DNA of 7,722 bases from CAXMWX01 sp051008185 (GTDB lineage Bacteria > Pseudomonadota > Gammaproteobacteria > Eutrophobiales > Eutrophobiaceae), in the NCBI GenBank assembly GCA_051008185.1, contig JBPCXW010000035.1:1-7722 (forward strand). The letters are read 5' to 3'. The notes beneath the pieces were generated by a model. That model did no database searches. It saw only the letters and a program-made list of their open reading frames with translations, and was not told the origin of the DNA. The position numbers and the translations under genes were made by a program. This document shows positions 1 through 6,072 of the stretch, one piece after another. Within the stretch, counting starts at the first letter, position 1. Every line of letters starts with the position of its first letter.

Positions 1-60
1 TTGCTCCCCCCTTGAGGGGGAGCCAAAGGAGGCGAAGCCTGCTTTGGTGGGGGGCCATTG
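1..60. repeat. GC-rich palindromic intergenic repeat (REP-like), possible rlmB-side terminator
   Basis: Two adjacent inverted repeats are visible. Bases 4-10 (CTCCCCC) pair with 16-22 (GGGGGAG) around a 5-base loop. Bases 23-28 (CCAAAG) pair with 42-47 (CTTTGG), enclosing an inner AGGC-GAA-GCCT hairpin at 30-40 with one G/G mismatch between the two stems. The C-run at 6-11 could instead pair with the G-run at 49-54, closing the whole element into a branched fold. The stretch starts 32 bases past the rlmB stop codon in the direction of transcription, so it could stop or stabilise the rnr-rlmB transcript. Neither strand shows a T-run after the stems, so it is not a canonical intrinsic terminator. 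The pattern resembles dispersed REP-type palindromes known from many proteobacterial genomes; that resemblance is from memory. The element may continue left of the window. Confidence 0.55.
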
Positions 61-91
61 CTGAGTTTGTCTCATACATCAATGATCCGCC

Positions 92-841
92 TCAATCCTG
101 CTGACGGCTGCGTAGCAAATACAGGCAAACCCCGGTGGCTACCGAGACATTCAGGCTCGCCACCGCCCCCGACATCGGGATCTTGAGCAGATAATCGCAA
201 TATCGGCGGGTATTGTGGCGCAGGCCGCTGTCTTCCGCCCCGACGACCAGCACCAGCGGTTGCTGCGGGACAAAATCAAACAGGTCGGCCTCGGCCTGCC
301 CGTCGGCGCCGACTACCCAGTATCCCGCCTCTTGCAAGCGTTTCAGGGCGCGCGACAGGTTCGTTACGCGGATAACATCGGTGGCCTCCACCGCCCCGCA
401 GGCCACCTTGCGCACGGTGGCATTGACCGGGGCCGAGCGGTCTGCCGGGATCAACACGGCCTGCACGCCGGCGGCATTGGCGGTGCGGATGCAGGCGCCC
501 AGATTGTGCGGGTCCTGTATCCCGTCCAGTGCCAGGATCAGGGAAGTCTGGGCAATGTCGCCATCACACAGGTGATTGATACTGGTATTCAGCCCCGGCG
601 CTGTATAGCGGGCGGCGATGCCCTGATGTTTTGTGGTGCCGGTCAGCTTATCCAGCTTTTGCGGCATGATGTGTTGGCAGGCGATGTCCAGAGCCTGGCA
701 TCTATCCAGTATCGTCTGCAAGCGGCGATTGACCCCGTTCGGTTTGACATAGCTGACCTCCAGTATCGCCTCCGGTGTGCTCTCCAGCGCCTGCGCCAGC
801 GTGTGATAACCGTAGATATACTCAACCTTTTTTGCTGTCAT
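92..841 (-). CDS. rlmB: 23S rRNA (guanosine(2251)-2'-O)-methyltransferase RlmB
   Basis: A SpoU/TrmH-class (SPOUT) methyltransferase that uses S-adenosylmethionine to methylate the 2'-O of G2251 in the peptidyl-transferase P loop of 23S rRNA. It has 249 residues, close to the roughly 245 usual for the family. Residues 1-80 form the small N-terminal RNA-binding substrate domain (IYGYHTLAQAL near 9-19). The catalytic knot domain follows with all three SPOUT motifs: motif 1 at 104-125 (LDGIQDPHNLGACIRTANAAG, with N113 and R119), motif 2 at 199-208 (VVGAEDSGLR) and motif 3 at 221-235 (IPMSGAVASLNVSVA, with S229 and N231). The ATG start overlaps the rnr stop codon in an ATGA at 838-841, which implies translational coupling; no strong Shine-Dalgarno is seen. 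The rnr-rlmB order is a conserved gammaproteobacterial arrangement and separates this gene from the paralogous TrmH and RlmB-like genes. Identification is firm. Confidence 0.95.
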   Translation of the reverse strand: MTAKKVEYIYGYHTLAQALESTPEAILEVSYVKPNGVNRRLQTILDRCQALDIACQHIMPQKLDKLTGTTKHQGIAARYTAPGLNTSINHLCDGDIAQTSLILALDGIQDPHNLGACIRTANAAGVQAVLIPADRSAPVNATVRKVACGAVEATDVIRVTNLSRALKRLQEAGYWVVGADGQAEADLFDFVPQQPLVLVVGAEDSGLRHNTRRYCDYLLKIPMSGAVASLNVSVATGVCLYLLRSRQQD

Positions 842-3051
842 GCCGCCAGATAATCCAGATCAATCTTGCGCTCATCCACATTCACATTGATCAGTTTCAC
901 TTTGACGCGATCCCCCAGATAGTAACGCTTGCCCTTTGCCTCGCCGGTCAGTGAGTGTGCGACCGGATCAAAATGATAATAATCCCTGGGCAGGGAGGTG
1001 ACATGCAACAGGCCCTCCACATACACATCATCTATCTCCACAAACAGGCCGAACCCGGTCACCCCGGAGACCGTGCCCTGATAACTGTTGCCGATCTTGT
1101 CCAGCATGAACTCGCATTTCATCCGTTGTGTCACATCACGGGTGGCCTCGTCGGCGCGACGCTCGGTCATGGAGGTATGCGTGCCCAGCCGATGCATGTC
1201 CTCGCGCTTGTAGCGATAGCCGATGCCTTTTTCAACCAGACTGCGGATGGCGCGATGAACAATCAGATCGGGATAGCGGCGTATCGGCGAGGTGAAATGG
1301 GTATAAGCCTCAAATGCCAGACCAAAATGCCCCTTGTTTTTGGCCTCATAAACGGCCAGCGGCATACTGCGTAACAACACGGTCTCTATCAGGTGCTTGT
1401 CGTCCCGTGTCTCAATCAGTTCCATTACACGGGCATAATCGCGGGTCTTCGGGTCCAGACCGCCGCCCAGTTGTAAGCCGACATCACCCAGAAACTGATT
1501 CAGATCATTTATCTTTTCTTCGGCAGGCGTGTCATGGTTGCGAAACAGGACCGGGACCTTCGCTTGCAACAACCATTCCGCCGCACAGATGTTGGCCGCC
1601 AGCATGAACTCCTCAATCAGCCGATGGGCGTCCTGCCTGATGACCGGCCGGATCGCCGCCACCTTGCCATCCGCATTGAACTCCATATTGGTCTCGGTGG
1701 TGGAAAAATCCAGCATACCTTGCTCAACGCGCCGCCCGTGCATCAGTTGATACAGCGTATGCAGATCATGCAGTTCCGTCTGCAAAGTATGGCGACCCTT
1801 GTCGTTGATAACCTGATTGACTTCATCATAAGTCAGCCGGGCTGCGGAGCGAATCACCGCCGCATAAAATTCGGATTGTTTGATCTTGCCACTACTACTG
1901 ATAGTCATCTCGCATGCCAGCGCGTAACGCTCCACCTCGGGCCTGAGTGAGCACAGATCATTGGACAGCCGCTCGGGCAACATCGGCACTACACGGCCGG
2001 GAAAATAAACCGAGTTGCCGCGCCGCTCTGCCTCGCTGTCCAGCTCGCTGTCAGGGCGGACATAGTGCGAGACATCGGCGATTGCGACGATCAGCCGCCA
2101 GCCCTTGCCCTTACGCTCGCAATACACGGCATCGTCGTAATCCTGTGCATCGGCACCGTCTATGGTCACCAGTTTCAGATCCCTGAGGTCGTGCCGACCC
2201 TTGTGCAACTTGACGGCCCCGGGCAGGGCTCCGGCCTCCTGCATCACGGCGTCCGGCCAGTCATGCGGCACATCGTAAGCACGCAGGGCGATATCAACGG
2301 CCATATCAATAGACGAGGTGCTACCCAGGATTTCAATAATCCGGCCAATCGGTTGCGTATGCCGATCCGGTTGCCGGGTGATCTCCGCCACCACCACATT
2401 GCCTTTTTTGGCCCGCATGGTCTTGTCCGCCGGGATCAGAATGTCCTGATGGATACGGCGATTGTCAGGCACCAGAAAACCGATACTGTTCTCGCTGTAG
2501 TATTTACCGACCACGGTCTTGTTGGCCGACTCTATGGTCTCAACAATGATCGCATCACGCCTGCCGCGGCGATCACCCTCCCCTTCCCGTACCACCACAT
2601 GATCCCGGTGTAACACCTTGCGCATCTCGCGCATGGACAGATATAAATCTTCGCCGCCCTCATCGGGGCGCACAAAGCCATAGCCGTCGGGATGCGCGAT
2701 GATCTTGCCGGCGATCAGATCCATTTTGTCCAGCAAGCCGTAGCCTTCACGCCGATTGACCACCACCTGCCCGTCCCGCGACATCGCACGGAGACGCTTG
2801 CTCATCGCCTCTTTCTCGGCCGCACTGTTGGTGCCGAATTTTTTGGCTATCTCTTCAAGTTGCCGGGGCGCGCCGGATTTTTTCAGATAGGCAAGGATCG
2901 CCTTGCGTTCGGGTATGCTGACTTGATGCGGTTCCCTGCTACTGCTACGCGAGGATTTTTTGGCACTGCTTCCCCGCCGCTTCTGCGCCGACGATTTGCG
3001 CGGGGATGATGATTTGGTTTTTGATTTGGATTTGGTTTTGGCTTTGGGCAT
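838..3051 (-). CDS. rnr: Ribonuclease R (RNase II family 3'-5' exoribonuclease)
   Basis: A processive, Mg2+-dependent hydrolytic 3'-5' exoribonuclease that degrades structured RNA, including rRNA and tRNA fragments, and takes part in trans-translation quality control. Domains with the ATG at 3051 as residue 1: a very basic tail at 1-40, a winged helix at about 46-106, cold-shock domain 1 at about 110-165 (GYGFVRP), cold-shock domain 2 at about 178-240 (GFLVPD), the RNB nuclease domain at about 290-620, and a C-terminal S1 domain at about 655-735 (GTVSGVTGFGLFVEID). The RNB active site is intact: D298, D304, D306 and D307 match the four catalytic aspartates of E. coli RNase R. Y350 in GNSVYFPGRVVPMLPE and HFTSPIRRYPDL at 585-596 are also present. 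The frame stays open to 3132, but those 27 codons are un-RNase-like and overlap a candidate promoter, so I prefer 3051, although no clear Shine-Dalgarno precedes it. At 737 residues it is shorter than the E. coli enzyme (about 813), mainly because it ends right after S1 with no basic C-terminal tail. Confidence 0.95.
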   Translation of the reverse strand: MPKAKTKSKSKTKSSSPRKSSAQKRRGSSAKKSSRSSSREPHQVSIPERKAILAYLKKSGAPRQLEEIAKKFGTNSAAEKEAMSKRLRAMSRDGQVVVNRREGYGLLDKMDLIAGKIIAHPDGYGFVRPDEGGEDLYLSMREMRKVLHRDHVVVREGEGDRRGRRDAIIVETIESANKTVVGKYYSENSIGFLVPDNRRIHQDILIPADKTMRAKKGNVVVAEITRQPDRHTQPIGRIIEILGSTSSIDMAVDIALRAYDVPHDWPDAVMQEAGALPGAVKLHKGRHDLRDLKLVTIDGADAQDYDDAVYCERKGKGWRLIVAIADVSHYVRPDSELDSEAERRGNSVYFPGRVVPMLPERLSNDLCSLRPEVERYALACEMTISSSGKIKQSEFYAAVIRSAARLTYDEVNQVINDKGRHTLQTELHDLHTLYQLMHGRRVEQGMLDFSTTETNMEFNADGKVAAIRPVIRQDAHRLIEEFMLAANICAAEWLLQAKVPVLFRNHDTPAEEKINDLNQFLGDVGLQLGGGLDPKTRDYARVMELIETRDDKHLIETVLLRSMPLAVYEAKNKGHFGLAFEAYTHFTSPIRRYPDLIVHRAIRSLVEKGIGYRYKREDMHRLGTHTSMTERRADEATRDVTQRMKCEFMLDKIGNSYQGTVSGVTGFGLFVEIDDVYVEGLLHVTSLPRDYYHFDPVAHSLTGEAKGKRYYLGDRVKVKLINVNVDERKIDLDYLAA

Positions 3052-3109
3052 GGTGATTATGATTGACAGGGTTGGCGGCGGACGGTAGAGTACGCCGGTT
3101 GTGGTGGCA

Positions 3110-3118
3110 AGTATGCCA
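3110..3118 (-). promoter_or_regulatory. Candidate extended -10 promoter for rnr-rlmB
   Basis: Read on the minus strand the sequence is TGGCATACT, an extended -10 (TGn) followed by CATACT, which matches four of six bases of TATAAT. No good -35 lies at 16-18 bases, as tolerated for extended -10 promoters. Transcription would start near 3103, giving a leader of roughly 50 bases before the rnr ATG at 3051. It is the best match I see in the 108-base gap between rnr and the divergent tRNA gene, but short motifs like this occur by chance. Confidence 0.25.
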
Positions 3119-3159
3119 CAGAACATCCGCAAGCCGGTAATACTTTATCGGCAACCCCG

Positions 3160-3246
3160 GCCGAGGTGGCGGAATTGGTAGACGCGCTAGCTTCAGGTGC
3201 TAGTGGGGGCAACCCCGTGGAGGTTCAAGTCCTCTCCTCGGCACCA
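3160..3246 (+). tRNA. tRNA-Leu (anticodon CAG)
   Basis: An 87-base class II tRNA with encoded CCA. The acceptor arm GCCGAGG (3160-3166) pairs fully with CCTCGGC (3236-3242), followed by discriminator A and CCA at 3244-3246. The anticodon stem CTAGC/GCTAG (3187-3191 and 3199-3203) encloses the loop TTCAGGT with anticodon CAG at 3194-3196, which reads CUG leucine codons. The long variable arm is a GGGG-GCAA-CCCC-type hairpin just after the anticodon stem, as expected for leucine tRNAs, and the T loop is GTTCAAGTC. A weak -10-like TAATAC at 3138-3143 followed by a GC-rich discriminator region could start a leader of about ten bases; no convincing -35 is visible. No terminator follows before the convergent receptor gene. 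The gene is divergent from rnr, a neighbourhood I recall from other gammaproteobacteria. Confidence 0.97.
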
Positions 3247-3266
3247 CTTATGTATCCAAACCTGCG

Positions 3267-5834
3267 TTAGAACTCATAGCGGATACGACCATAGTAGAAG
3301 GCACCGTTGAAGCCCAGCGGGGCGAACTGGCTGTATCGGTTGCCAAGCGTCGTGGTCGCAAACGGATGCTCGTCCGGCTTTTCATCGGTGAAGTTCTGGC
3401 CGCCGAATACCAGGGTCAGATTCTCTCTGAAACGCCAGGCGAGTTCGGTGTCCAGTGTGTAGTAGCCGTCATAGTAGCCATCAAACGGGTCCGGGTCGCC
3501 AACATTGGCGGGGCCTGTATTGGCATCGTCCTCTTCATCGTACCAGCCGCTGACATAATTGAAACGTAGCATCAGGCGCCAATCCGCCAGATGATGTGTG
3601 GCCGTGAAGTTGAAACGGCTTTTGGGCAGGCCATCCTGCACCTCGCGTACCCGTTGAGCATTGATGACTTCAGTCTTGCGATCCTTGACCTTCGCTTTGT
3701 TGTAATTCCAGGCGATGGCCAGATCGGTAGTGCCCGCACCCATGTCCATGCTGTAACTACCTACCACATCCACACCCTGGTTTCGGGTGTCAAAGGCGTT
3801 CTGGAAGAAACGGAAAGTCTGAAGGTCGCCCGCCATCGGTACGCCGGCCGCTATCAGCATCGTGCGCTCGTCATCATCCAGCGTGAAGTTCTGGGTTAGT
3901 GCTATCCGGTCGCTCACCTTGATATTGTAGTAATCAATACTCATACCGAAGTCTTGCCACTGAAACACCAGCCCACCGGTGAAATTGACGGATTTTTCCT
4001 CGGCCAGTGTGGTGCCGCCCCGCTGCATGGCCAGGGCGGAATTGGACGGTATGGTGCCGCGAAGGATAATGTCCATGGCTTCCGAATCAAAGGCCGAGGT
4101 CGTATTGGATGCATTCTGCTGACCGGGGGTCGGGGCGCGGAAACCGGTGCTGAACGCGCCGCGCAACCCCAGCGAATCGGTCAGCCTGAAGTGGCTGGCG
4201 ACCTTGCCGTTGAAGGTGCTGCCGAAGGTATCAAAATCTTCGTAGCGAATGGCGGCGGCCAGCAACCAGCGATCCGTTACATCGGTTTCCAGATCCAGAT
4301 AGAACGCATAGTTGGATCGATCCCATTCACCGGCAATGGAATCGGGGAAACCCGGGAAGCCGTTGGCACCGACACTGAAACCCTGCGCGGCCAGATCGCC
4401 GTCTATCCAGGATTCCCTCTGGCCTGCGGTGATCTTGAACTCCTCAATGCGGTATTCAAAACCCGCTGCGACATTCAGATCAGAGGCGAACATATCCATC
4501 TGCACCGGATAGCTGAAGTCCGCACTGAAGTTGTACTCGGTCTGGGTATAGTCGCCCAGGCTGTCAAACTCCGTGGGCGAGTCAGGCCCCAGCGAGGCGT
4601 TGATGGTGTTGAAGATGGAGAATTCCGCATCGCTCTTACCGAAACCGGCACTCAGATCATAATTCACGCCGCCCATGTCGCCGCGCGTACCTGCCACCAG
4701 TGAATAATCAGTGGCCCTGGTGGTGAAACGCGGCGTAAAGCCGCCGGGGAATAAGGTGTTAAACACAAAGCAGTTTTCATTGCTGGAAATGCTCATCGGG
4801 ATGGAGGCATCGTCAGATACTGGCACCGAGCTGGGGCAGGTGCCGCCTTCGCCAACACCGTCAAGGTCACCAATCAGACGGGTCACGCCGCCATCCGAGG
4901 TAAAGACGGCGCCACGGGTATTCGGGTGACGGTAGTAGAAACTGCCCTCCCCCTCCCGGCGGGCAAAATTGCCGAAGGCATAGACATCAGCCGTGTCGCT
5001 GAGGGCCACGCCGAGATTGAAAAAGGTCTTGATGTCAATATCAAATTCCGGATTACCCCAGTTCTGCGCCGGGTCCGGTGCGTTGGCTACATCGGTGTTG
5101 CCTGCATCAATCAGGGCCTGCGCATCGGTGCGCTGTACCGCGCGAAAGGTCTCGTCGGTTTGACCATACTCAAAGCTGGCATTGAAGAAACCATCAGTGC
5201 CGAGCGGCAGGCCGATGTTGCCGCTCACCTGATATTCTTGCTCACCGCCTTCACCGTATTGACCGTATTTGGCTTCAAGGCTACCGCCCTCGGCGGCGTC
5301 CTTCAGAATGAAGTTCATCACACCGGCGATCGCATCCGAACCGTATTGGGCGGCGGCGCCGTCACGCAACACCTCAACCTGCTTCAGGGCGATGGCCGGG
5401 ATGACGGCGACATCCGGCCCCTGCGCGCCATCGGATACGCCGTTGGTCAACCAGCCGATGACGGCGGCGCGATGGCGACGTTTGCCATTCACCAGCACCA
5501 AAGTGTGATCCGGCGGCAAGCCGCGCAGATTGACCGGCCGGACTACCGTGGAGGCATCACCGACCGGCTGGGTATTGACATTGAACGAAGGCACGACGGT
5601 GCGTAACAACTCGGTCATATTGCCGGTGCCCTGATTGCGAAAATCTTCCGCGCCTATCACATCAATCGGTGTCGTTGAGTCATAAACCGAACGCGCCTCG
5701 CGGCGGCTGCCGGTGACGACGACCTCCTCCTCCACCCCGGCCTCCTGGGCAAGGAGCGGCGGGGCGACGCCCGCAGTCAATAGGAATTGTGCTGTAATGA
5801 TAAATGCCGGTATGGCGATTGTGGCTGGTTTCAT
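3267..5834 (-). CDS. TonB-dependent outer-membrane receptor, ligand unknown
   Basis: An 855-residue outer-membrane active-transport receptor that would import a ligand such as a siderophore, corrinoid or other scarce nutrient using energy from TonB-ExbBD. Residues 1-29 are a signal peptide (hydrophobic core near 5-29, likely cleavage at LLA|QE). A TonB box follows at 35-43 (EEEVVVTGS). The plug domain spans about 50-180 with typical motifs: NLRGLPPDHTLVLVNGKRRH (102-121), VEVLRDGAAAQYGSDAIAGV (153-172) and NFILKD. The rest is a beta-barrel of alternating aromatic strands with FSTGFRAPTP at 561-570, GGQNFTDEKP near 811-820 and a C-terminal phenylalanine (RIRYEF), the outer-membrane insertion signal. 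The only two cysteines, C333 and C355, lie in one predicted surface loop and probably form a disulfide. The ATG has a good Shine-Dalgarno (GGGAGGGG, complement at 5838-5845) and its own promoter upstream. It resembles the large uncharacterised receptors annotated only as iron-complex or generic TonB receptors. The cobalamin enzyme upstream hints at corrinoids, but nothing in the protein proves a ligand. Confidence 0.9.
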   Translation of the reverse strand: MKPATIAIPAFIITAQFLLTAGVAPPLLAQEAGVEEEVVVTGSRREARSVYDSTTPIDVIGAEDFRNQGTGNMTELLRTVVPSFNVNTQPVGDASTVVRPVNLRGLPPDHTLVLVNGKRRHRAAVIGWLTNGVSDGAQGPDVAVIPAIALKQVEVLRDGAAAQYGSDAIAGVMNFILKDAAEGGSLEAKYGQYGEGGEQEYQVSGNIGLPLGTDGFFNASFEYGQTDETFRAVQRTDAQALIDAGNTDVANAPDPAQNWGNPEFDIDIKTFFNLGVALSDTADVYAFGNFARREGEGSFYYRHPNTRGAVFTSDGGVTRLIGDLDGVGEGGTCPSSVPVSDDASIPMSISSNENCFVFNTLFPGGFTPRFTTRATDYSLVAGTRGDMGGVNYDLSAGFGKSDAEFSIFNTINASLGPDSPTEFDSLGDYTQTEYNFSADFSYPVQMDMFASDLNVAAGFEYRIEEFKITAGQRESWIDGDLAAQGFSVGANGFPGFPDSIAGEWDRSNYAFYLDLETDVTDRWLLAAAIRYEDFDTFGSTFNGKVASHFRLTDSLGLRGAFSTGFRAPTPGQQNASNTTSAFDSEAMDIILRGTIPSNSALAMQRGGTTLAEEKSVNFTGGLVFQWQDFGMSIDYYNIKVSDRIALTQNFTLDDDERTMLIAAGVPMAGDLQTFRFFQNAFDTRNQGVDVVGSYSMDMGAGTTDLAIAWNYNKAKVKDRKTEVINAQRVREVQDGLPKSRFNFTATHHLADWRLMLRFNYVSGWYDEEDDANTGPANVGDPDPFDGYYDGYYTLDTELAWRFRENLTLVFGGQNFTDEKPDEHPFATTTLGNRYSQFAPLGFNGAFYYGRIRYEF

Positions 5835-5837
5835 GTT

Positions 5838-5845
5838 CCCCTCCC
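5838..5845 (-). promoter_or_regulatory. Ribosome binding site of the TonB receptor gene
   Basis: On the minus strand GGGAGGGG lies three bases before the ATG, which puts the purine-rich core about 4-8 bases upstream. It is the clearest Shine-Dalgarno in the window and fixes the receptor start at 5834, immediately ahead of the signal peptide. Confidence 0.7.
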
Positions 5846-5873
5846 AATATTTAGCGGTTGATCAAAATGGTGC

Positions 5874-5901
5874 ATTGTAGCAAAAAGAGCAAAAATGGCA
5901 A
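5874..5901 (-). promoter_or_regulatory. Sigma-70-type promoter of the TonB receptor gene
   Basis: On the minus strand TTGCCA (complement of 5896-5901, 5/6 match to TTGACA), a 16-base spacer and TACAAT (complement of 5874-5879, 5/6 match to TATAAT). The -10 is preceded by TGC, making it an extended -10 as well. Transcription should begin near 5868-5871, giving a leader of about 35 bases. The spacer is T-rich because three 9-base units run through it. An 8-base palindrome TTGATCAA (5858-5865) lies just downstream of the predicted start and could bind a regulator, but it matches no FNR, Fur or other operator I know well. Confidence 0.65.
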
Positions 5902-5906
5902 AAATT
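5880..5906. repeat. Three tandem 9-bp A-tract units (GCAAAAANN)
   Basis: The plus strand reads GCAAAAA at 5880-5886, 5889-5895 and 5898-5904, an exact 9-base period with two variable bases after each unit. The units fill the spacer and -35 region of the receptor promoter, and the last A-run is the T-tract of the minus-strand terminator. Runs of five A spaced near one helical turn are expected to curve DNA. The copy number is low, so chance remains possible. Confidence 0.6.
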
Positions 5907-5921
5907 CGGCTCACAGCCGAA
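5900..5921 (-). terminator. Intrinsic terminator after the adenosyltransferase gene
   Basis: On the minus strand a perfect 7-base-pair stem TTCGGCT/AGCCGAA (5915-5921 and 5905-5911) with a 3-base loop GTG is followed directly by TTTTT and then a second T-run a few bases later. This is a canonical rho-independent shape. A weaker stem (AAATCCC/GGG..ATTT, roughly 5922-5943) lies just before it. It sits about 150 bases after the stop codon of the adenosyltransferase and before the receptor gene, so it should stop sqr-adenosyltransferase transcripts and insulate the receptor promoter, whose -35 it touches. Confidence 0.7.
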
Positions 5922-6072
5922 ATTCCCCCTAAATCAGGGATTTTGGCACAAATTTTCTTGTTGATTCAAGTGAATTATTGTGAGAACCTGCCTAAGCAAG
6001 TCGGGATTACGGTTGCCGGTCGGGTTACCCCTCTGTCGGTTTCGGTTGTCCCGGCTTGCACTTTTTTGACTG
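5922..6072. other. Intergenic spacer without a recognisable gene
   Basis: This is the 3' flank of the adenosyltransferase transcript. No RNA gene, riboswitch or credible small protein was recognised. It contains a short G-rich/C-rich stretch (6000-6060) in which GCCGG and CCGGC could pair around a small GGG-GTAA-CCC hairpin on the minus strand, without a T-run. Short open frames here lack ribosome binding sites and cross the terminator or the neighbouring gene. Confidence 0.5.

Noticed and set aside
215..853. 212-codon open frame on the plus strand opposite rlmB
   Set aside because: It is a shadow of rlmB codon usage, with no family resemblance and no independent expression signals.
3052..3132. 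Extension of RNase R by 27 codons to an ATG at 3132
   Set aside because: The extra residues do not look like an RNase R N-terminus, the region holds the only candidate rnr promoter, and the ATG at 3051 opens directly into the basic tail and winged helix.
3160..3246. tRNA-Leu as the attachment site of an integrated element covering the right half of the window
   Set aside because: No integrase gene, no direct repeat of the tRNA 3' end and no obvious shift in base composition are seen on the flank within the window.
3954..5606. Long open frames on the plus strand opposite the receptor gene (3954-4703 and 4926-5606)
   Set aside because: They are antisense to a clearly real gene, have no recognisable domains, no ribosome binding sites and compositions expected from the complement of a GC-rich coding frame.
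5858..5865. TTGATCAA palindrome as an FNR or Fur operator for the receptor
   Set aside because: FNR sites are TTGAT-N4-ATCAA and this lacks the 4-base spacer. It has no resemblance to the 19-base AT-rich Fur box. Eight bases alone are weak evidence.
5965..6010. GAGAACCTGCC at about 5980-5990 on the plus strand, resembling the end of a cobalamin riboswitch B12 box next to a B12 gene
   Set aside because: A cobalamin riboswitch needs about 150-200 structured bases before this box, which here would lie inside the receptor gene and its promoter. No plus-strand gene follows it, and the minus strand, where the neighbouring genes are, shows no B12 box.
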